Positions 11,101 through 20,620 of a DNA stretch of 33,105 bases are shown here, piece after piece; the first letter of the stretch is position 1; every line of letters starts with the position of its first letter. The notes under the pieces were generated by a model, which ran no database searches, was not told where the DNA came from, and worked only from the letters and a program-made list of their open reading frames with translations. Origin of the DNA: Spirogloea muscicola (taxonomy: Eukaryota; Streptophyta; Zygnematophyceae; Spirogloeales; Spirogloeaceae); the NCBI GenBank assembly GCA_009602725.1, contig WELB01000032.1:918264-951368 (forward strand), given 5' to 3'. A program made the translations under genes and the position numbers.

Positions 11101-13618
11101 TCCCGATCTGGTCATCATAAGAGTTGCATCTAGTCATCAGCAAACACTGTGCAATGGTGCCAGCAGTTTGCATTAGGAGCACCTGTCTTTTGAGGGCAGT
11201 CGGTCTCAAGAACTTGCACATTCCGACACCGTCGTTCGCGAACAGTGAAAATAGGTGAAAAATGAAATGCTATCTGCCTAAGGTGCACGAGATTTGTGCA
11301 CCTCCAAGAGTGCCGCGGTCCCACTGTTTGGGTCAACAGCTCCAAATGTCCAAGCATCTCGATGATTGCCCAGCAGGACGTATCTGACAATGTCCAGTAA
11401 ATAGTTTGTGACAGTAAAGCACATAGAAGGAGGAAGAACATTCTACTGACATTGATAAATAGAAGCCACAGCATTGCTTCACAGCGTGCTGGTTACTGCG
11501 CTGCTTTGTACCTGTCAGGCTCTACAGCTCCTTCTATGACTGCAAACACATTCCTTATTGGTGCTATTGTGAGATTCAGCTGCACAATTCACAAGGCAGA
11601 AGGTGAGAAGTAGCTTCCAACCATTTGCTTCCATGGACGTAAGAAGTGTGGATTGGAGGCCAAAGGCAGCCACGAACGTCAAGGAGCAATCGATGGCTGA
11701 ACTTGAGAGCAGAGTCTCAACATCTTGTCCACATAGGATCACCCAGCGAGACTGTCAGACCTCTATTTGTAGGTCCACTTTAACTGGCCCTTTCCCCAGT
11801 CTATGATGAGGTAAGTCAAGAGCCCCTCTCCAGTCATGGGGTGCCAACTCTCCCCTGAGCTGGGCAAGAATCGGCCTTGCATCTCCAAAGGAGATGGGAA
11901 GTGAAGGGATCGAAGGCAAATGTATGTTGGGATCAGTAGTGGAAAGCCGCTCACAGCCCACTGTTGATGGCCAGCCAGGTGTCATTGGGTCACCTTTGAA
12001 TTCAAAGACAGAACCTCTCTGTACTCCACTGGCAGGCAGCCACCTGAGCAGTGCACGCCATGAAACTATGTGATGGATTCAAGCGGAAGTTGTCAAGTCA
12101 GGTTAACCCTGGCTGACCAGCAGAGAGAAATACTGACTACACGGAAAATTATTCGCAAATGGTGCAAGTTTCTGCTGCAAAATTTCTAACAAGCTCAAAG
12201 ACTTTTTGCACTGAAGTACCTGCAGCAAGCCAAGGTTCATTGTACCTGCTCTCTGGGTAGTAGCCTTCTGTACCATTTGCACTGTAGTTCTCTGGATCAG
12301 AATAAATTAGCACTGCAGCTGCCCCATACTTGGCAGCATTTGCGACCTGGTTGTCCAACCAACGGAGCAATGAAGATAAGTTGCCGTGTTGCCTGCCAGA
12401 AGTGGCAGACAATATGTACGCTCAATTGTTCAAGACATCAGCCCGCCTGTAGAGGACATTCTCTGCCAGCAATTCGTTTGCACTTAGTCCAAGCATACCT
12501 TGTCACCGCGGAAGATCTTGCCATAACGTGTAACAACAATGGCATCATCGACGTCAACGTCAAGCTCAATGAGCGTCTCAAAGTCTTCTGTCCTGCCATA
12601 GTTAGCATAGACAACCTCGCCTCTGACGTGGCCGGAGGGTGAATAAGAATGGAAAGTCTCCGCCACGTTCTCAGCTGAGCTGAATGGATCCTCTGGCACA
12701 GTGCCTTCCTTGAGCTTCAGCTCATTCTCTGACCCGTCACTGGATATTACTGTGAGCTCGTGAGACACAGGGTAGCTCAACAGCACGTCGTAGTCTCGAG
12801 TATGTGTTGTCAGACCATACTTCTCAAGCTGATTGACAACGTAGTCAGCAGCGAGCATGTTTGACTCTGTGCCCGCCACGTGAGGCACCTTCGTCAACTC
12901 CCTCAGATTTTGCGCACAGGAATCATTGCTGTGTACAGAGGAAGGATCATAGGGAGTAGTCACTGACACTAGTCAAGCGGCAGCCATGTGTATACTAGAG
13001 CTCCTTCACTGGCCTGGGGGTGCAGCTCTACTACTACGAAGAAGATTGAATTGTGCTGAAATTGGAGCAACGCTGGATATGTTTGTGAATTGTCGACACA
13101 ATGAGCTCCTTCACTAGCCTAGGAGTGCAGCTCCACTGCTACAACTACACAAGCTTTTGAATAATACTGGAGGTCGACCAACGCTGGAGAGCCTCATCAA
13201 TCGTCGACGCAAGTGCAGGCAAGAATGTGACAGTGTACACAAGGAGTCGTGCTTACGAGAGGAAGCCTGAGAAGCGCGCGTGGAAGGCGTGCTGCCTCTC
13301 TACCTTGCACGGATGGATGCCTGCAAGCATGCTGGCTACGCCGCAGACCACTACAAGGACCGAGACGGCGGCGGCAGCGGCCGTGGCTGCGGTGCACAGC
13401 CGTCCGGCCGCTCGCTCCCGGTCTGCGCGCTCCGTCTGAGGAGAGCCAGCCTCGTCTCCCGCTCGGCTAGCTAAGAGGGGCTCGACGGACTCCGCCATCA
13501 CGAGCCCGGCTGCCCCCGCGACGCCCGCCGGGGCCTGGTTGCTCGGGCCCGTCGACGGAGGAAGCGATGCAGGCGCTGGCCCGCTGGCTCCCGTGCCTCG
13601 GTAAGCAAAATACTTCAT
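8184..13618 (-). CDS. Glutamate carboxypeptidase II / AMP1-like M28B metallopeptidase
   Basis: Fifteen exons, complement of 13257-13618, 12499-12928, 12220-12346, 11761-12023, 11512-11579, 11302-11383, 11015-11107, 10657-10812, 10333-10410, 10017-10104, 9704-9796, 9410-9498, 9157-9285, 8750-8932, 8184-8363 (TGA); all in phase, 806 residues. It is a type II membrane protein: an anchor at residues 74-101 ([20 protein letters not shown]), then [14 protein letters not shown], a PA domain ([25 protein letters not shown]), the peptidase core and the dimerisation tail ([13 protein letters not shown]). All zinc ligands are present: H424 and D434 ([17 protein letters not shown]), E472 with catalytic E471 (WDAEEY), D500 (AYLNVDCG), H591 ([12 protein letters not shown]). 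The plant relative AMP1 affects meristem and miRNA translation; human GCPII cleaves glutamate from folates or NAAG. Substrate here is unknown. An alternative start is the ATG at 13498, giving 766 residues. The intron after 11015 has a GC donor. The exon 3/4 junction is the least certain. Confidence 0.93.
8616..8695 (+). other. G-rich purine tract inside GCPII intron 14
   Basis: On the + strand this stretch has repeated G-runs of 3-6 separated by A, T or GA, for example GGGAGAGGGGAGAGGGGGGA. It satisfies the usual G-quadruplex pattern. On the transcribed strand it reads as a C/T-rich tract in the intron between the last two coding exons. Confidence 0.7.
12998..13207. repeat. Imperfect 105-bp tandem duplication in GCPII intron 1
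   Basis: Two adjacent units, 12998-13102 and 13103-13207, both begin GAGCTCCTTCACT and end near TCGTCGAC / TTGTCGAC. They share the internal GTGCAGCTC block and the AACGCTGGA motif. The pair lies inside the first GCPII intron (12929-13256) and adds most of its length. Confidence 0.75.
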
Positions 13619-13677
13619 TAGTAGTAACAGAGTGTGTACTGAAGAAAGCGCGGCCAGATTTGTCTGGTGGCTGTGAG

Positions 13678-14205
13678 AAGAAGTGGCTCTCCCAATGGGG
13701 GCAAGGGCTGTGAAGAAGTGGCTCTCCCAATGGGGGCAAGGGCTGTGAGAAGCCAGCCCGAAAAGAATTGACAAGGTTCGAAGGGGCCAGACTACGAGCT
13801 AAGCAGCGACTGCGGGGCCTGAAGAAGAAGTGGCTCTCCCAATGGGGGCAAGGGCTGTGAGAAGCTCGAAGAAGTGGCTCTCCCAATGGGGGCAAGGGCT
13901 GTGAGAAGCCAGCGCGAAAAGAATTGACAAGGTTCGAAGGGGCCAAACTACGAGCTAAGCAGCGACTGCGGGGCCTGAAGAGGCTATGGCAGAACGGGGG
14001 AGGATGGACCCCTCAGTAGTTACGAGTGAGGGCTGTGAGAGGCCAGCCCAAAGGAATGGACAAGGTCTAAGGTGTATTGAGATATGGAGGGCCTCATTGG
14101 CCAAGCACAAAGAATAAGAAGGGCTCGCCCGTTGAGGATAGGGGTTGGAAAAACTCAGCCCAAAGAAATGAAACAAAGGACGAGAAGGGGCCAGGGGAAG
14201 CACTA
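13678..14205. repeat. Repeat cluster: two 110-bp direct copies plus degenerate units
   Basis: Copies at 13715-13824 and 13871-13980 are 110 bp each with two mismatches, 156 bp apart. Their leading block (GAAGTGGCTCTCCCAATGGG plus GGCAAGGGCTGTGA) also occurs alone at 13678-13713 and 13821-13864. Degenerate relatives follow at about 14028-14070 and 14116-14205, keeping the order AAGGGCTGTGAGA / CCAGCCCRAARGAATKGACAAGG. A solitary relative is at 28899-28995. Long frames across it encode only repeated Pro/Ser/His-rich strings and are not taken as genes. Confidence 0.88.
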
Positions 14206-14487
14206 GTGCAAAGGCACCGTGGTAGATGTGCTTGCATCTGTACTTTGTTCATTCCTTCTGGGCTGGCCTCTCATCCGCTTACATGAAAGAGCTGTTCCTT
14301 CTTGTACTCAGGCCTTCCATTACTCAGTACCTGCCTTTCCCGTTGACGGCGAGAGGGTTTATAATACACTACCTTGGTCAGTTTAATCGCAGGTGACCTA
14401 CACATATAGATATGATTGCTTGATCTTGGCCGCCCTGGTACTCATATCAACCGATACACACTTGCTCTCCTTTCTTCCCAATCACAG

Positions 14488-14602
14488 CTCTTCAAGAGGG
14501 ACAGTTCCAGGAAGTTGCCAACTTCAAGTATGACAAAGTTGGGGGAGCAACACCAGCAAAAGCTTATCAGAGCGAGGGCACAGTTGGGCTGGCCATGCTG
14601 AG
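14488..14602 (+). other. Orphan candidate exon (unassigned)
   Basis: A pyrimidine-rich acceptor (TCCTTTCTTCCCAATCACAG) ends at 14487 and a GTAACT donor follows 14602. The frame beginning LQEGQFQEVANFKYDKVGG and ending EGTVGLAMLR looks like protein rather than random sequence. I found no partner exon upstream (repeat DNA) or downstream. It may be a remnant of a broken gene or an exon of a gene I could not assemble. No function assigned. Confidence 0.25.
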
Positions 14603-15417
14603 GTAACTGACTATGAGTAACTTCCTCTCATGAAGTAGCCACCTTTTCTCTGCTATTTTGTGCCAACAACACCAGATGATCTTCTCAAGCCGCCACAATG
14701 ACAACCATCAGCCACTCGAGGAATTAGAACTGTTAAGATCAAAGCAATTAAGTGCATCAAATACCGATCAGTCAACCAGCTCTTTGTCACTCAGGTTTCT
14801 GTTATCTAATAAGTTGACCTCTCTCACCAATTTTTGTCCCTTTGGACATGCGCTTCAAGTGGCAGCGAGCAGAGTTGCTCTCCAATCGCACGCCAGTCTT
14901 GTTGACCTGAAGGCCATTCTCTAGCAATTGCGGCAGTCTCACATTGACAAGTACATTGGAAAGTCAAATATCACCACAATGACTTCATACGACGCTGCGA
15001 GAACCTATCTTGTGTTGGTCACATGTGCTGCTTTCACTCATCCACCAACATCATGACCAAGCTTATGCACAGGCAGTTGTATGCGGAATTTGTCTTCTAT
15101 ACTTGCATCTGTACATATCTCCTATCTTGCCACTCGATGACTCTAAGGAAAGTTATGTCATGCAGGCATGGGGCTGACTAGGCAAAGGAAGGTCGAAGGA
15201 AGCCGCTCCTTGACAGATGCAGTCGACCAGCATCTGTGAGCCTCCGCTGGAATTAATTACTGCAATACGAATTGTAATGCATGGAACAGCACATCGCAGG
15301 TCGACCTGCAATCTATACGCCTTGAAGGCAGCCATAATTGAAGATAGTACTCCTTCACATCTGAGTAAAGGGCAGCTCAAATTTGAACTCTTGCCTTGAG
15401 AGGCCAGCTCTTGGGAG

Positions 15418-18400
15418 CTATGGCTTGTGATAGTTTGCTGGGAGCAATCTTTGACTTGCAATTGGCCTTCTTTCGGGTCGCCCTCTTCTGAGGAGTGGAG
15501 AGGGCTTGATAAGCCGCGCTGAGGCAGCTGGATCCTTCTCCCACTCTGCCACTGATCGCCTCCCATCGAGATCATCAGCGAAGCGGAGCGCTTGGCGCTG
15601 GCACAACAGCAAGACGAGACATATTAGCCAGCATTGACCATGTATGGGACTTCCCATGATGACGGCCTTAGACCTGGAAGCTTGTATAGAAGCTTGTAGT
15701 ATGTGAATGAGTAGGCCAACTACCATTCCTTCAAGAGCAGCAAAGGTACGTGCAAAATGTGAGCTCCTTCAGGAAGATTGATGCTTCATCACCTGCAGCA
15801 GCATGAGCGCAAATCTCTGTGCAAACGTCGTAGCTCCTGGCAGGATGTCTCTTAGCAGTGGGAACATGTCCCCTGCAGTACTGCCTACGCCTGAAACCAC
15901 CACGAACAGGGGAGTTGTTCAGTGTGAGAGAATTACGTTAATATCTGACTTGCATGGCACAATGTCTAAGTGAAGGGCGAATATATGCACAACGAGAAAA
16001 TGTATGTGCTTGCGCAAATATGAGATGGTAATGATTGAGGCTGCATACCACCCTGAATGCCGCCCGACTGATTAAGGTGAGGCTCCAACAAATTCCAGAT
16101 GCTCCTCACAATGTCAAGAGCACGCTGGTCATCCTCGGAGAGCCTGGCCACCGGCCATGTTCCACGGGCCATTCCAAACATCATTCCTGGGAGCGGAACG
16201 GGCCAGGACCCTGGCAGAGTGGACAGCGGAATGATGCTTCTAGAAGCAAAGTAGCTCCAGAGCTCCGCCATCGCCTCCCTTGACAGTGCATCAACTGCAC
16301 GCACAAGCTGACGCACAAAGGCACAGACCACAAGAAGTTATGTGAGCACGGTGAAACGGGTAATACTGCCCTTACTCGATGTGCAGCATCAGGATCAGGA
16401 TCAGGATCAGGATGCTGGTTGATGACATGGATAAGTTACCAACCTCAGTAAGCAGCAGCTCCTGCAGATAGCTACCCTCAGGAGCAAACACCAGGAGTAG
16501 TGCCTGTTGTGCAGTGGGATCCAAGCTCGTCCTTGACGGAGGCAGGGCCTTTGCAGGGCTATGAGCTCTGTCTAAATTTCTGGAAAGTGTGGGTGAGGCT
16601 GGAGATGGAGCGACTGGTGTCATCAGCTGTCGGAATGTCTGGAAGCCTGCTGCAAGGCTCTCTACCCTCTTCACATCGAGCTGATTGTTTGGGCCGTACA
16701 AAAAGTACCGCAGGGCTTCCCTTGCCTTCGGGCTGCAAGTGTGACAGTTGATCAACTTAGCAGATTGCAGCTGGTTAGACATGGCCAGAGGTAAAGGAAG
16801 ATATTTGCAAGGAAGATACTTGCATGATAGCTTGCCCTTCAATACATGCTCTCAACAGAGCCCTGGACTGCTGATCTTATGGAGCAAGGGTGCCCGTGGG
16901 AGCTCACTTGTCATCGGTGAGAAGTCTCTTGCTCATGTAGGGGTAGCACTCATTCACAATAGCATAATTGGGATCATTGTCTAGTCCAATGCCCTCCAGC
17001 ACCCCAAAGGCCCTCAAAATAAGGGCAAAGTAGGGGGGTATGACAAATACGTACTCTCCAGCCATCTTGGCAAGGTCATCTGAAATCTGCAGTACCATGA
17101 AAGGAGTTGCCAACAAGTACCTCAGTACAGCACAGTGCAAGGACTTTGCAAGACGAGCACGGCCTTATCAGCGTATATTCCTTACAATGTACATGACAGC
17201 AGAGACCAAGTCTCCAGAATACTGCACAGAAGATGAGCCCTGCTCGTGACTTTCTCAAGCAGACTTCACCACAAGTCACATGTGCATCGGCCAACCTGAG
17301 CAATATTGACATTCTTAGCCCCGCCCCCTTGAAGCAGTTGCCCCAAGACCTTGCTCAATGCTGGCACAACGGCTGCCGTTTTGTTTGGATCTACGAGCTC
17401 AGGAGGTACAAATCCCAGTATGACGAGGTCCTCAGCAACACGCGCAAAGTCCGAGTTCACCAGGTGAGAAATGTATGTGATCAGGGCATATCTCTGATCT
17501 TCTGTCACCTGTTGCAAGGTGACGGTATCTACGTCATTCACAGCGGATAGGGAAAGCCCATAACAAGCAGCCCATGAGTTGCTTGATACACTAGTCAAAT
17601 GGAGTAATCATACCTCTGTCATGAGCCCAAAGTCCAGCACACAGAGCTTGCCTTCAGGCGTACGCAGTAAATTTCCAGGGTGCGGATCAGCATGGAGGAA
17701 GCCTGACTCTAGCAGCTGAATCAAGTAGCAGTTCAGCGCTGTGGTGACCAGCTGTGTGAGATCCTCAGCCTTGCTCTCAGACAGCTTCTCCCCTTCAACC
17801 CACCCAGTTGTAAGCACCTGCATGCAGAGCACGCCAAGCATGAGCATCCATCAAACTTTGTGGCCCAACCAGCTGATGTGGTGCTAAATTGCAGCTACAT
17901 TTGCAGGGCTACTCGTATACACTGTAGTCTTAAGCCACCAGCAAGCATTATTGACACCACACAAGAAGTCTCGAGAACAGCAATTCTGAAGCTGAAGCTC
18001 ACCCGCCGCGTTGTCAAGTTTGGGTACACCGTGGGCACTGTAATGTTGGCAAGAGATTTCATATCCTCAATGAAGCGCATCTGATTCTTGCCCTGTGACA
18101 AAGGCAACAGGGTAGAAGATGTAAGAAGGATCCCCTGTCAAAAATATCCTTGCCAAGAAGTCTGAAGATGACACAGATGACAGCTTCCTCGAACATCGTC
18201 TCAAGAAGCCCTCGGATTTGGAATCAGCAGTGCTAGTCACCCTGCTCTATACATACCTCCTGCACGTAATCGAGTTCGTCAAAGAACCGCAGTGCCCAGT
18301 TGTCGAGGACAGCAACCAAGTCCGAGTGGTTATTTGGCAGGTAGCGCAACCAATCAGCCGCTATTCTAAGTACATATAGATCCCTCGCAATGCCCTCAAG

Positions 18401-19917
18401 CACGCCAGGCCTCTGCACCTTCACAGCTACAGTATTCCCATTCTGAGCTAGCTTTGCTTTGTACACCTGGCTAAGAAGCAACATGCATAGCTTGGTAAGT
18501 ATGCTCAGCTATACGTCCATCACGGTGACGCTAGAGCCCCAGGACTACAAAGACTCCGGGCACAATGGTTGGTGCCTGAATAAGTCCGAACCTGGTAATG
18601 CATTGCATGTCTTAGAAGGTCATAGTAAGAACAGGAGCTTCGCTGATTGTGGCTCAAATGAAGATACAAACCTGTCCCAGTGACGCAGCTGCGACAGGCT
18701 CAAGTGAGATGTTCAGAAACACATCCTCCAATGGACATCCAAGCTCCTCCTCCATCAACCGCCGAGCTTCGTCTGAGGAAAAGGCTTGCACACGGTCCTG
18801 CAGCGTTTGCAGCGCCTCCAGGTATGTTGGCGACAGCAAGTCCGGGCGGATGCTCAGGGCCTGCCCTAGCTGCAGAAGCAGCAGAGAAACCATTCACTGC
18901 TGCTGTTGCACAAAGCAGAAAGCCCATTGCTCTACCTGATTCATGAGGGGGGAAAGGTGTCCTTAAGTGCCTGACGTAAGAATGAGCTGGAAGATACACG
19001 CACCCTGACTGCGGTTGACGATCACATTCGTACTGAAGATGTTACAATTGCAACACTGCTGCAACACAAAGCTATCTGCGAGGTCTTTAGAGTACCCTTT
19101 GCAGCTGATGCGCACTCACCTTGATAGCGGTGGGGCCCAGCCTCGTGATGAGCTGGACGAGCTGGCGGGCACGAAGTGGCTCATTTAGTGCCTCTACGCC
19201 TTGCCAGCGGTCGATAAGGATGGATGATGTCAGAACACTGCAATCGAGCAGGATCTTGGCTGACCGGAAAAAGACCTCCCAAGGCCGGCTGCGAAAGTAA
19301 GCCGCTATTTGCTCGTAGTTGTATCGCAGCGGTAGCTTCTGACGAGAAAGTCGGCGTTTGCTTTGCATTGCCGCAACAGCGAGCAGTCCTGAGCCAACGG
19401 CCACGGCAGCAGCGATTGCGACGGGCTCCTGGTCTGCCAGGGCCTGGTAGACCGGCCTAGCAGCTCTCACGATCTCCCGATCGAGTCTCCAGCCGGCTTC
19501 TTCGATATCGTCGACGGACTGGACAGTGTCAGCCACCGCGGCAGTCGCCAGGCCGCTGATGCGAGCCGCGAGGTGGCCGGCAGAGTGCACCAGCCTCTCT
19601 ACGGCCGAGGATCTGGCGATCTCGTCCGTGACGGTCGCCAGGGCCTCTTCCACCATCTGCGTCGGAGCTTCCGCCGCTGCGACGCGCAGCCCCGGCTGGC
19701 GCCGGCCATGCCTCGCCGACGACCTCTGAAGCAGCCGTGCAGTCCGACAGAAGCCTGCCGACCGGCTGCTCAGTCGGCCTGCGGAGCGCTGGAGCAGCAG
19801 CACGCGCGGCGACGACGGCGCCGCCGTCCGCCCCGAGGTGCAGGGCTCATGGGAGCCCGCCGCGGCGGGGACGGCCGGGCCGCGCAGCACCGCCCCGCCG
19901 CCGAGCGGCAGCGCCAT
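15418..19917 (-). CDS. ABC1-family atypical kinase (ABC1K/ADCK/UbiB), probably plastid
   Basis: Eleven exons, complement of 19120-19917, 18672-18869, 18257-18466, 18003-18092, 17614-17817, 17296-17508, 16908-17086, 16444-16732, 16052-16307, 15793-15890, 15418-15597 (TAG); all GT-AG and in phase, 904 residues. Motifs in order: KLGQ (266-269, across the first junction) in GPTAIKLGQALSIRPDLL; PVAAASLGQVYKA; VAVKVQRPG with ATP-site K348; DELDYVQE; HADPHPGN (474-481); LDFGLMTE with metal-binding D494; then the plant-type tail IPPYFALILRAFGVLEGIGL, YPYMSKRLLTDD and ALRYFLYG. The Arg/Ser/Ala-rich N terminus suggests a plastid transit peptide. Plastid ABC1 kinases sit in plastoglobules or thylakoids and influence prenylquinone metabolism and photoprotection. 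The tail resembles ABC1K1/PGR6 as I remember it, but subtype is not certain. Only the last exon (RQALRFADDLDGRR...) lacks recognised homology; its phase fits. Confidence 0.92.
16388..16413. repeat. ATCAGG hexanucleotide microsatellite
   Basis: About four tandem ATCAGG units in ABC1K intron 8 (16308-16443), just downstream of that intron's GT donor on the minus strand. It produces an Ile-Leu repeat in a shadow frame. Confidence 0.8.
16797..16826. repeat. 15-bp tandem duplication in ABC1K intron 7
   Basis: GGAAGATATTTGCAA followed directly by GGAAGATACTTGCAT, two near-identical 15-mers inside the intron 16733-16907. Confidence 0.7.
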
Positions 19918-20620
19918 GCCCCGGCGCCTGCACGAACTCAGACTCTTCCGTCGCTCGCTCGACGATCGTCGATTGCCCCGGAGAAGGAACGGCAGCGGCG
20001 CAGGCTCGCGGAAAGGTAGCCGCAGAGCAAGCCGCCGCCGCCGCAGCCGCCGCCGCCGCTGCTGGGAGGCCTCGCTGTGGGAGGCCAGCCAGAGGAATGG
20101 AAGGGGGGGGGGGGGTTAGTCGGCGGGCTCCCAGCTTGCTGGAGGCGCGGAAGCGAGCAGCGCCCAGCGTCGGCAGAGCGGCGGGCGGGGAGGGGGGTCG
20201 GCGCCTCTACCGCCCCTCGCCACGTGCGAGGGCTGCGAGGCGCTTGCCTGGCGCCACGTGGTGGCCGGCCGCGTGGCCTGCCGAGCGCGCGGCTCGTTGC
20301 TCCCCGCCCTGCCGCCGTTCCGTCCGCCGGCCGGGATGCGTCCCGCCGTCTCGTCGTCGTTGTGCTCCGCCGTTAAATGGGATCCTCGTTACTCGCCAGC
20401 GCCGTCAGTCAAGAACTACCGGTAACGCTGCCCCTGGCCACTCCCGCCACTCCGGCATTTGCGCCGCATTCTGGGCCGCAGTTCGCGTCGGGCTTTGCGC
20501 CGTGCTCTGCGCCGCGGTTTCTGCCGCACCTTGCGCCGCGTCCAGCTCCGGGGCCATTGCGCGGCTGCGCGGCGGCAGCGGGCGGCGTGGAGCTCTCCGC
20601 CCGACGCCGCCGGCCCGGCG
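19918..20620. promoter_or_regulatory. Divergent promoter region (ABC1K / SAMTL-like carrier)
   Basis: 703 bp between two divergent start codons, GC-rich, containing a G13 homopolymer (20103-20115) and two CACGTG boxes (20221-20226 and 20255-20260). Open frames running through it have no recognisable domain. It should hold both promoters and 5' UTRs. Confidence 0.55.
20221..20260. promoter_or_regulatory. Paired CACGTG boxes
   Basis: Two identical CACGTG palindromes spaced 34 bp start-to-start, in contexts GCCACGTGC and GCCACGTGG. The second matches the plant G-box (CCACGTGG) on both strands. Both lie in the ABC1K/carrier divergent promoter. In plants and algae such boxes bind bZIP/bHLH regulators; a light or stress role is inference. 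Confidence 0.4.

Larger units (their letters stand above)
13619..15417. other. GCPII-ABC1K intergenic region
   Basis: 1.8 kb between the GCPII start and the ABC1K stop. The first 600 bp are the repeat cluster (13678-14205), which must sit in or next to the GCPII promoter. A spliceable open block is at 14488-14602. From 14600 to 15417 I see no supported gene. Confidence 0.55.

Noticed and set aside
13920-13940. GGTTCGAA-like tRNA B box in the repeat (possible SINE)
   Set aside because: The match to a B box is partial, no A box lies at the right distance and no tRNA fold could be drawn.
13467-13946. 159-codon minus-strand frame rich in Pro, Ser, His
   Set aside because: It is a translation of the duplicated repeat and contains the same peptide twice; no domain or splice support.
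14658-15000. Further exons for the 14488-14602 block
   Set aside because: Short plus-strand frames near 14820-14920 have no usable acceptor in the matching phase.
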